From NCBI GenBank assembly GCA_022562835.1, contig JADFOM010000175.1, forward strand, positions 1 through 5,745: 5,745 nucleotides of DNA, read 5' to 3'. This stretch comes from Acidobacteriota bacterium (GTDB taxonomy: Bacteria; Actinomycetota; Acidimicrobiia; Acidimicrobiales; SHLQ01). The position numbers and the translations under genes were made by a program. The notes beneath the pieces were generated by a model. It was not told where the DNA came from. It made no database searches and was given only the letters and a program-made list of their open reading frames with translations. Below, piece by piece: positions 1-5,072 of this stretch. The stretch's first letter is position 1; every line of letters begins with the position of its first letter.

Positions 1-1079
1 AACAGCACCTCGTCGGTGTGCTGTCCCGCGTGCGGAGGCGGACGATCGATCGATGCCTCGGTCCGGCTGAAGCGCGGTGCGGGGGCTGGCTGTGTCACGC
101 CCGCGACCTCCACGAACGTCTTTCGCTCGACGTTATGGGGATGAGAGGGTGCCTCGGCCATCGATAACACCGGAGCGAAACATACATCGGACCCTTCGAG
201 AAGCTCGCACCACTCATCACGCGTCTTGGTGCGCACACGTGCCGCCACCACCTCCTTGAGCTCAGGCCAACGCTCCCTCTCCATCTGCGGGAGCTCTTGG
301 GCGGTGAAACCGAGTTTTTCGAGCAGTTCCGCGTAGAACTGCGGTTCGATTGAACCAATCGAGATGTACTCGCCGTCGGCGCATTCGTACACGTCATAGA
401 AGTGAGCGCCGGTGTCCAACATGTTGGTGCCTCGTTCGTCATCCCAAATTCCACTGGCACGGAAACCATGGATGAAAGTTGCGAGGGTGGCTGCACCGTC
501 AACCATTGCGGCGTCGACGACCTGCCCCTGGCCTGACGAGCGTGACTCAACGAGCGCGCTGACCAGCCCGAAAGCCAACATCAAACCCCCGCCACCGAAG
601 TCACCTAAAAGGTTGAGTGGTGGCGTCGGCGCCTCACCGGCACGGCCGAGCGCTGAAAGTGTGCCCGACAAAGCGATGTAATTGATGTCGTGGCCCGCCG
701 TGTGCGCGTATGGGCCGGTTTGACCCCACCCGGTCATGCGGCCGTAGATGAGTGCCGGGTTGCGAGCGAGACAAACGTCGGGTCCAATGCCGAGCCGTTC
801 TGCCACTCCTGGACGGAACCCCTCAAGACACAGTTCGGCCTTTTCGATGAGTTCGAGGACCAGTTCGACACCCTGGGGATCCTTGAGGTTGACACCGATC
901 GAGCGTCGGCCACGGTTCATGAGGTCGCCCGAAGGCACCTCTGGGTCGTTACCGCGAACCTTGTCGGCCCTATCGACTCGGATGACGTCAGCGCCGAGAT
1001 CGGCTAGCAACATCGCACAGAATGGACCGGGCCCGATGCCCGCAATCTCGACGACCTTCACACCCTTGAGTGGACCCAT
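1..1079 (-). CDS. Alpha-methylacyl-CoA racemase (CaiB/BaiF CoA-transferase family III), 3' end cut by window edge
   Basis: Translation of the minus strand from ATG at 1079 is open for 359 codons to the window edge. The family epimerises 2-methylacyl-CoA thioesters through a CoA-enolate, letting (R)-methyl-branched acids enter beta-oxidation; it acts in the cytosol. The protein opens with GVKVVEIAGIGPGPF and carries LADLGADVIRVDR (26-37), the EGFRPGV motif (86-92), MTGWGQTGPY (115-124), AGHDINYIALSG (128-139), LNLLGDFGGGG (155-165), VDAAMVDG (188-195) and ECADGEYISIGSIEPQFY (232-249). His130, Asp160 and Glu245 sit where, from memory, the Mycobacterium tuberculosis MCR has its catalytic His126, Asp156 and Glu241. 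The C-terminal GQHTDEVL is typical of the last 10-20 residues, so little is missing. An AAGGGA lies 10 bases before the ATG; an in-frame GTG at 1088 is less likely because that site would then be too close. Intact racemase rather than formyl- or succinyl-CoA transferase is likely from this motif set. Confidence 0.93.
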   Translation of the reverse strand, partial: MGPLKGVKVVEIAGIGPGPFCAMLLADLGADVIRVDRADKVRGNDPEVPSGDLMNRGRRSIGVNLKDPQGVELVLELIEKAELCLEGFRPGVAERLGIGPDVCLARNPALIYGRMTGWGQTGPYAHTAGHDINYIALSGTLSALGRAGEAPTPPLNLLGDFGGGGLMLAFGLVSALVESRSSGQGQVVDAAMVDGAATLATFIHGFRASGIWDDERGTNMLDTGAHFYDVYECADGEYISIGSIEPQFYAELLEKLGFTAQELPQMERERWPELKEVVAARVRTKTRDEWCELLEGSDVCFAPVLSMAEAPSHPHNVERKTFVEVAGVTQPAPAPRFSRTEASIDRPPPHAGQHTDEVL

Positions 1080-1112
1080 CAGGGCCACATCCCTTCGTTT
1101 AGACGCAGCGGC

Positions 1113-1141
1113 AGGCTAGCTGAGCTGTAGAGAGTTGTTAG
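1113..1141 (-). promoter_or_regulatory. Possible promoter of the CoA racemase gene
   Basis: On the minus strand CTAACA (1141-1136, four of six matches to TTGACA) is followed after 17 bases by TAGCCT (1118-1113, fits TANNNT). Transcription would begin near 1106, giving a leader of about 27 bases that contains AAGGGA. The boxes overlap a 5-base inverted repeat, GGCTA (1114-1118) and TAGCC (1139-1143). Promoters this short occur by chance, so this is a weak call. It is supported mainly by its place after the hairpins that may end the upstream hydrolase transcript. Confidence 0.25.
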
Positions 1142-1155
1142 CCGAAGACCTGCCC

Positions 1156-1183
1156 CGAGTTCTGAGCGCTAGCGAAGAACTCG
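1156..1183 (-). other. Hairpin between hydrolase and racemase genes (second of a tandem pair)
   Basis: CGAGTTCT (1156-1163) is an exact reverse complement of AGAACTCG (1176-1183), giving an 8-base-pair stem. The 12-base loop contains the palindrome CGCTAGCG. It lies two bases from the 1186-1219 hairpin and shares the same GAGTTC/GAACTC arm sequence. There is no T-run after it in the direction of transcription, so a role in termination is uncertain. Confidence 0.4.
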
Positions 1184-1185
1184 AA

Positions 1186-1219
1186 GGAACTCCCGAGGCC
1201 CGCCGGGCCGAAGAGTTCC
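1186..1219 (-). terminator. Terminator-like hairpin just after the hydrolase stop codon
   Basis: GGAACTC (1186-1192) pairs exactly with GAGTTCC (1213-1219). Inside, GGCCC (1197-1201) pairs with GGGCC (1205-1209) around a GCC loop. The structure starts five bases after the hydrolase TGA on the minus strand and is followed on that strand by TTCGAGTTCTTCG, which is T-enriched but not a true T-run. It could stop or attenuate read-through into the racemase gene. Lack of a clean U-tract keeps the confidence moderate. Confidence 0.4.
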
Positions 1220-1224
1220 CCCGG

Positions 1225-2082
1225 TCAGAGCTTCACAGTTGACGCTGCTAGTGAAGTGATCGCCTCGACGATCTGAGACCACGTCTGTACCGGCAGTTCG
1301 TGCCCCATGTCGGCGATCGTCAGCAACGTTGCAGCAGGGATCAGCTCAGCGGTCCGCGCGCCGCCATCCTCTCCGACCAGCGCATCCGCGTCGGCATGAA
1401 TGACCAAGGCGGCAACATCGAGGCTAGCCAGACCCTCGGCACGAGGCCCGCTGGCGAGGATTGCCGCCGTGTGACGCGCTGAGCCAGCGGGATGGTGGGC
1501 ACGGTCATAGAACCCGGCGAGCTGAGCACGCGATGCATCCTCGTCCCAATAGGCCTCCGACGCCCAGATCTTGCGCCCAGCCAAGTCCGACTCAATCACC
1601 GCCTCTCGCCCGTCGGGAGCTGGCAGCAGAAGCGCTGCGAGCGCTTTCGGAGTTGGTTCGCCGACACCACGTTCCCCTGTGTTCGATGCAATTGACGTAA
1701 GGCTCGCGACTCGGTCTGGGTGTTCGATGGCAACGGTCTGTGCGATCATTCCACCCATCGACATGCCGACGACATGTGCCTCACCAATGCCCAGGTCATC
1801 GAGCACGGCGATCGAGTCTGCCGCCATGTCCGAGAGCAGGTAGGCGGGTTCGTCGCCTTCGTGATCATCGAAGTACGAACTCAAGCCAACGTCGCGATTG
1901 TCGAATCTCACAACATGAAATCCCCGATCCACGAACGACTCACACAACTGCTCGGGCCACGACAGGAGCTGGGATCCATGGCCACTGATCAGCAACAACG
2001 TTGGGTCGGCACCGTCGCCAAAAGTCTCATAGTTGATCGAGACGCCCTTGTTGTCCGCGAGTGCATTCGTTGTGATCGGCAT
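1225..2082 (-). CDS. Alpha/beta hydrolase (esterase-like), 285 aa
   Basis: This is a single-domain alpha/beta-hydrolase that would cleave an ester, lactone or C-C bond of an unknown small molecule. Numbering from ATG at 2082, the oxyanion-loop region is SGHGSQ (33-38), followed by FDNRDVGLS (60-68), the nucleophile elbow GMSMGG with Ser108, an acid in VIHADADALV (Asp233 most likely) and the catalytic His261 in MGHELP. All triad residues are present and the length is normal. No signal peptide is seen, so it is probably cytosolic. The frame stays open to a GTG at 2118 (297 aa). I prefer the ATG because MPITTNA...VSINYETFG looks like the usual N-terminus of relatives, but neither start has a clear ribosome site. 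The gene is divergent from the nitroreductase-SRPBCC gene across an operator-like palindrome and lies upstream of the racemase on the same strand. The substrate cannot be read from the sequence. Confidence 0.9.
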   Translation of the reverse strand: MPITTNALADNKGVSINYETFGDGADPTLLLISGHGSQLLSWPEQLCESFVDRGFHVVRFDNRDVGLSSYFDDHEGDEPAYLLSDMAADSIAVLDDLGIGEAHVVGMSMGGMIAQTVAIEHPDRVASLTSIASNTGERGVGEPTPKALAALLLPAPDGREAVIESDLAGRKIWASEAYWDEDASRAQLAGFYDRAHHPAGSARHTAAILASGPRAEGLASLDVAALVIHADADALVGEDGGARTAELIPAATLLTIADMGHELPVQTWSQIVEAITSLAASTVKL

Positions 2083-2142
2083 CGCACCAATCTTGCCGAC
2101 AACGACCGTCGATGCCACCGCGCACCGTCTAGAACATTGCGG

Positions 2143-2168
2143 CCGTAGCGGTTGACCAACTGCTACGG
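2143..2168. promoter_or_regulatory. 26-base operator-like palindrome in a divergent promoter region
   Basis: The left half CCGTAGC-G-GTTG-A mirrors the right half C-CAAC-T-GCTACGG. Eleven of thirteen positions per half are complementary, including a perfect 7-base outer arm and a perfect 4-base inner arm. The site lies between the 5' ends of the hydrolase (minus) and the nitroreductase-SRPBCC gene (plus), and covers a TTGACC that could be the -35 box of the latter. Size and placement fit a dimeric repressor of the TetR, MarR or GntR type, but no regulator gene is visible in the window. It could also form a hairpin in RNA, though a terminator has no obvious use here. Confidence 0.6.
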
Positions 2169-2180
2169 ACCGGCAACCAT
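2152..2180 (+). promoter_or_regulatory. Possible leaderless promoter of the nitroreductase-SRPBCC gene
   Basis: TTGACC (2152-2157, five of six matches to the -35 consensus) is followed after 17 bases by AACCAT (2175-2180), a poor -10 box with three of six matches. Six further bases lead to the ATG at 2187, which would place the transcript start at or very near the start codon. The absence of any Shine-Dalgarno before this ATG agrees with a leaderless mRNA. The poor -10 makes this tentative. Confidence 0.35.
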
Positions 2181-2186
2181 CGTTCC

Positions 2187-3314
2187 ATGAGCGATGACGT
2201 GACGACTGTGGATCGAGTCCTGACTACGACGCGTGCTGTGCGTCGCCGGCTCGACCTTGAGCGTCCGGTGCACAACGACGTGATTTTCGAATGTATCGAT
2301 ATCGCCGAGCAAGCCCCGACCGGCGGAAATCTCGGCAGCCGTCGATGGCTCGTTATCCGTGACCCGAACGTGAAGTCTGCGATCGCAGAGCAGTACAGGT
2401 CAGTTTCAGACCTCGTGTTCGCGAACCTCGGCGACAGCGCTTCACCGGTCATGGTTTCGGCCAAACATCTCGCCGACCACCTTCATGAGGTACCTGCAAT
2501 CGTGATCGCCACCATCCACGGCGAACACGACGGCTCGGGGAACCCGGGTTTGTTCGACTCGGTCATCCAGGCGGCATGGAGTTTCTGCCTTGCGTTGCGT
2601 GCCCGAGGACTCGGCAGCGCGTGGACAACCATGCATCTGAACCGCGGCGAAGAGATCGCAGACGTACTAGGGATTCCTGACGGTGTCACGCAGATCGTCC
2701 TGCTGCCGGTCGCCTACACAGTCGGCAATGACTTCAATCGTGCACCGCGCCGACCGGCCAGCGAGATCACATATGTCGATCACTGGGGCTACACGACAGC
2801 GACAGCGCCCGGCGACACGATCGACCTCGACGACGAACCTGGCGTGACCGCCGAGATCGACATCACAGCCACCCCGCGACATATTTGGGAGCTGATCTGT
2901 GATCCGAACACACCCGCCGCGTTCGACAACGAACTCCAGCACGCGCAATGGCTCGACAAACCCGGTCTCGGGGCGCGTTTCGTCGGACACAACCGCATCC
3001 GCGACGTCGCTGACTGGGAGACGACCAACTACATAGCGCACTACGAGCCTGGCCGAGTGTTCGGCTGGCACGTCATGGATCTCGACGAACCCAGCGCTCG
3101 ATGGACCTTCGAGATTGAACCGCTAGGTGGGATATGCCGTCTGCGCTACCGCATGATCATGGGCCCGGGCCCTTCGGGCACATCTGCTGCGATGCGCAAG
3201 GCCCCAGCGAAGGCAGAATCGATTCTTGCAGGTCGTCGTAAGGTCATCGCCGCAAATATGACGATCACACTCGAGGGAATAAAGAACCTCGCCGAGGCCG
3301 ATAGCTCACGTTGA
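2187..3314 (+). CDS. Nitroreductase-SRPBCC fusion protein, 375 aa
   Basis: Two domains are visible. Residues about 8-200 are an FMN-dependent nitroreductase-like domain: TTRAVRRRLD (14-23) at the phosphate-binding position, APTGGNLGSRRW (43-54) for the family's APS-x-x-N-x-QPW motif, ARGLGSAW (139-146) for the GLG segment, and the closing RRPASEITYVDHW (188-200). After an acidic linker (about 203-218), residues 219-372 form an SRPBCC/polyketide cyclase-like domain, with ITATPRHIWELICDP (226-240), WETTNYIAHYEPGRVFGW (277-294), ARWTFEIEPLGG (304-315) and a helical tail GIKNLAE. The first domain would do NAD(P)H-driven reduction or dehydrogenation; the second has a hydrophobic pocket that could bind or cyclise the same substrate. 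Stand-alone nitroreductases are about 200 aa, so this is a true fusion. One open frame runs throughout, with no sign of frameshift. It is cytosolic by appearance; ATG 2187 has no Shine-Dalgarno. The substrate is unknown. Confidence 0.92.
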   Translation: MSDDVTTVDRVLTTTRAVRRRLDLERPVHNDVIFECIDIAEQAPTGGNLGSRRWLVIRDPNVKSAIAEQYRSVSDLVFANLGDSASPVMVSAKHLADHLHEVPAIVIATIHGEHDGSGNPGLFDSVIQAAWSFCLALRARGLGSAWTTMHLNRGEEIADVLGIPDGVTQIVLLPVAYTVGNDFNRAPRRPASEITYVDHWGYTTATAPGDTIDLDDEPGVTAEIDITATPRHIWELICDPNTPAAFDNELQHAQWLDKPGLGARFVGHNRIRDVADWETTNYIAHYEPGRVFGWHVMDLDEPSARWTFEIEPLGGICRLRYRMIMGPGPSGTSAAMRKAPAKAESILAGRRKVIAANMTITLEGIKNLAEADSSR

Positions 3315-3360
3315 GGACTTCGTAACGTGCGTGTTGACAGACGTTCCTCGGTCCACGCCG

Positions 3361-3474
3361 AACCACGGTGTCAGACACCGCGCGCCTTGTGCTCGGTGTC
3401 AAACCACGGTGTCAGACACCGAGCGCAGAAACCAGCGGTGTCAACGCGCGCCTTGCGCTCGGTGTCTGACACCA
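3361..3474. repeat. Intergenic cluster of GGTGTCAGACACC palindromes
   Basis: Three full 13-base palindromes occur at 3367-3379, 3408-3420 (GGTGTCAGACACC) and 3461-3473 (GGTGTCTGACACC), with half sites GGTGTC at 3395-3400 and 3437-3442. A 20-base stretch is exactly repeated at 3361-3380 and 3402-3421, 41 bases apart. A 22-base unit at 3379-3400 recurs at 3445-3466 with one mismatch, 66 bases apart. The block fills about half of the 240-base gap between the fusion gene and the isomerase-family gene, and no ORF of note is needed to explain it. It resembles REP/BIME-type intergenic repeats, some of which are spread by IS200-like (RAYT) transposases; no such gene is present here. Confidence 0.85.
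3408..3473. repeat. Long inverted repeat able to form a 20-base-pair hairpin
   Basis: Positions 3408-3427 are the exact reverse complement of 3454-3473, with a 26-base loop. Each arm holds one full 13-base palindrome plus a GAGCGCA/TGCGCTC extension. Transcribed from the upstream fusion gene it would make a very stable stem that could terminate or protect the 3' end, although no T-run follows. The arms can also fold individually, so cruciform and single-arm structures compete. Confidence 0.7.
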
Positions 3475-3524
3475 CAAAGCCAAACCACCGACGATCACCG
3501 GACAATACAGCGACGGATCGGGGC

Positions 3525-3530
3525 TAAAGT
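3525..3530 (+). promoter_or_regulatory. Possible -10 box of the isomerase-family gene
   Basis: TAAAGT matches TATAAT at four of six positions and fits the actinobacterial TANNNT pattern. It would start transcription near 3537, leaving an 18-base leader with a good ribosome site. No convincing -35 box lies 16-18 bases upstream. Confidence 0.3.
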
Positions 3531-3542
3531 GCCACCAAACAA

Positions 3543-3548
3543 AGGGAG
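3543..3548 (+). promoter_or_regulatory. Shine-Dalgarno site deciding the start at 3555
   Basis: AGGGAG sits six bases before the ATG at 3555. This is the only textbook ribosome binding site in the window, and it fixes the start of the mycothiol-dependent isomerase-family gene. Confidence 0.75.
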
Positions 3549-3554
3549 ACGACA

Positions 3555-4367
3555 ATGAGTCGTGACGGCATCGCCGGACTTGAGATCACGCATCGATCCG
3601 ATATCGAACCGATTCTTCACTCGCTAAGTGATGAAGAATGGGAACTGCCGACCGCCTGCGAGGGCTGGCGTATCCACGAGGCCGTGGCACACATGACCTC
3701 CAACATGAAACTGTTCGTCGACCCGGAGCCGATGCCCGAACCCGAGCCCGGAGCGGGACCTCCCGGTGCCGAGGAGATCGCTGAACTGCTGCTCACCGAG
3801 CGACGCGGTTGGACTCATGGACAGGTTCTCGACGAGTACGACGCAGTTCTAGACGGCTTCCTGGCAGCGTTGGGTTCATTCCAGGACGAACCGATGGCAT
3901 CGACTGTGACCGACCTAGGCGACCTCGGCGAACACCCGATGCACATCTTTTCGAACATGTTTGTGTTCGATCACTACTGTCACCTCCGCATCGACATGCT
4001 CACCCCGGGCGGCGCTCTCGAACGCGAGGTGGCTCCCGCCGACGACCTACGCATCCTTCCCGGCATCGAGTGGATGTTCGCTGGGCTCCCGGCCATGTGC
4101 AGCGATACCTTGACCGTCGTCGACAAACCGCTGCGGATCGACCTGACCGGTCCCGGCGAGAGCACTTGGACGATAGAGCCCCCGGTCGAGGGCTCGACGC
4201 TCGTCAACGTGACGGGCGCGAGCGACGATGCGGCTGCGGTCGCAACCTCGAGCGCTCACGACTTCGTTAGCTGGGGTACCAAACGCAGCGACTGGCGTGA
4301 TGCGGTGACGTTGAGTGGCGACTCGCAGTATGCCATCGCGGTACTCGACGCCATCAACGTGATCTGA
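3555..4367 (+). CDS. Maleylpyruvate isomerase family (mycothiol-dependent, DinB-like) protein, 270 aa
   Basis: The N-terminal half matches the mycothiol-dependent maleylpyruvate isomerase/DinB four-helix fold: LHSLSDEEWELPTACEGW (21-38), IHEAVAHM (40-47) and a later helix FVFDHYCHLRID (136-147). The family binds a divalent metal with a His-(Glu)-His set. Here His46, Asp139 and His143 are the likely ligands, with Asp where relatives usually have Glu. Residues about 184-268 look like the SCP2-like C-terminal domain (LRIDLTGPGESTWTIEP, then AHDFVSWGTKRSDW and LSGDSQYAIAVLDAINV). An unusual Pro/Glu-rich stretch lies at 57-73. Family members use mycothiol for isomerisation or thiol transfer, but most paralogues are uncharacterised, so the reaction is not predictable. 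No signal peptide or membrane segment. A strong ribosome site precedes the ATG. The stop lies 9 bases from the end of the convergent PH-SHOCT gene. Confidence 0.87.
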   Translation: MSRDGIAGLEITHRSDIEPILHSLSDEEWELPTACEGWRIHEAVAHMTSNMKLFVDPEPMPEPEPGAGPPGAEEIAELLLTERRGWTHGQVLDEYDAVLDGFLAALGSFQDEPMASTVTDLGDLGEHPMHIFSNMFVFDHYCHLRIDMLTPGGALEREVAPADDLRILPGIEWMFAGLPAMCSDTLTVVDKPLRIDLTGPGESTWTIEPPVEGSTLVNVTGASDDAAAVATSSAHDFVSWGTKRSDWRDAVTLSGDSQYAIAVLDAINVI

Positions 4368-4376
4368 GGTTGTTCT

Positions 4377-5021
4377 CTACATCCGGTCGAGCAGTTCCTT
4401 CTTCTTTGCGGCGTATTCTTCCTCGCTCAGCAGCCCGTCCTGGCGGAGTTGATCAAGCTCTTTGATCTGCGCGGGAACCGACGGACCAGACGGTTGCGAA
4501 GCCGACACGGCGCCCGCCATGGCGTCCCCCATGCGACCGACGCGACGAGCTTCGAAGGCCTCCATCTGCGCATAGATCTCTGACTGCACCTTGGACGGAC
4601 TGCGCACGTCAGGAATTACCTGCTGACCGCCCTCGCCAGCCGATTCGACCATCAGCGAGCCAGCGCCGATCATGCGTTCGAACGCACCCTGCTCGAAAAA
4701 CACGGTATTGATACGGTCGACCGGGATCTCCATTCCCTTCTTCGACACAACACCTGTGCGCGTAATAACGCGCTCGTTAGTGATGACGAAATTGGTGCTG
4801 CGCCACTGTGCGTACTTGATGCCAAAGTACCCGAGGGCAATCAGCAACAACAGGCCGACGATGCTGTTCACCCATCCGTAATAGTCGTTCAAAACCGCGA
4901 TGAGACCTAGAACGACGGCGAGGCCCAGCAAGGACCCAGACTTGACGATGTACCACCAATGAGGAACGAGATCGAGCACGATCACTTCATCGTTGGACAG
5001 GAGATTCGGAGGAAAGGCCAC
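4377..5021 (-). CDS. Membrane PH-domain (bPH2/DUF304-like) protein with C-terminal SHOCT motif, 214 aa
   Basis: The order is: a short N-terminal segment ending VLDLVPHWW (15-23); two hydrophobic helices at about 27-45 and 51-69 (LLGLAVVLGLIAVL; VGLLLLIALGYFGI); a bacterial PH-like domain at about 73-155 starting STNFVITNERVITRTGVVSKKG and containing IPVDRINTVFFEQG; a Gly/Ala/Ser/Pro linker to about 183; and a SHOCT helix pair at 184-214 (IKELDQLRQDGLLSEEEYAAKK). The PH domain should face the cytoplasm. Function is not established for this family; SHOCT motifs are thought to aid oligomerisation. The start is GTG at 5021: it fits the family N-terminus, has no Shine-Dalgarno, and lies six bases after a TAAGCT -10 box, pointing to a leaderless mRNA. 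It is convergent with the isomerase-family gene and divergent from the helicase. Confidence 0.92.
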   Translation of the reverse strand: MAFPPNLLSNDEVIVLDLVPHWWYIVKSGSLLGLAVVLGLIAVLNDYYGWVNSIVGLLLLIALGYFGIKYAQWRSTNFVITNERVITRTGVVSKKGMEIPVDRINTVFFEQGAFERMIGAGSLMVESAGEGGQQVIPDVRSPSKVQSEIYAQMEAFEARRVGRMGDAMAGAVSASQPSGPSVPAQIKELDQLRQDGLLSEEEYAAKKKELLDRM

Positions 5022-5072
5022 GAGGCGAGCTTAGGCCAAGGCGGTGTCGGTGTGCTCGGGTAGTCTCGCCGG
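5022..5072. promoter_or_regulatory. Symmetric divergent leaderless promoter pair
   Basis: On the minus strand TAAGCT (5033-5028) lies six bases before the GTG at 5021. On the plus strand TAGTCT (5061-5066) lies six bases before the GTG at 5073. Both fit TANNNT and both place the transcript start on the first base of the start codon. Neither gene has a Shine-Dalgarno. GGCGAG (5024-5029) and CTCGCC (5065-5070) form an inverted repeat with the same centre, 5047. No clear -35 boxes are seen, which is common in actinobacteria. Confidence 0.5.

Noticed and set aside
95..550. 151-codon open frame on the minus strand
   Set aside because: It overlaps the racemase in another frame; the racemase frame gives clear family motifs while this one gives a Ser/Arg-rich sequence without any domain.
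1720..2148. 142-codon plus-strand open frame opposite the hydrolase
   Set aside because: Antisense shadow of a well-supported alpha/beta hydrolase; low-complexity, His/Arg-rich product and no ribosome site.
3334..3339. Perfect TTGACA, a -35-like hexamer after the fusion gene
   Set aside because: No acceptable -10 box lies 16-19 bases downstream (the sequence there is GC-rich), so it is probably chance.
3361..3474. CRISPR array
   Set aside because: The repeats are short palindromes with unequal spacing (28, 13, 29 and 24 bases), with inverted copies and no unique spacers or cas genes.
3327..3558. Short plus-strand open frames (66 and 75 codons) across the repeat block
   Set aside because: They are made from the repeat units read in two frames, with repeated VRH/CARC-type peptides, and no ribosome site; better explained as non-coding repeats.
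3809..4270. 153-codon plus-strand open frame inside the isomerase-family gene
   Set aside because: Arg/Pro-rich out-of-frame product typical of high-GC DNA; the overlapping frame has recognisable domains and a strong ribosome site.
4368..4376. Bidirectional terminator between the convergent isomerase-family and PH-SHOCT genes
   Set aside because: The gap is only nine bases and I see no hairpin with a T-run around it.
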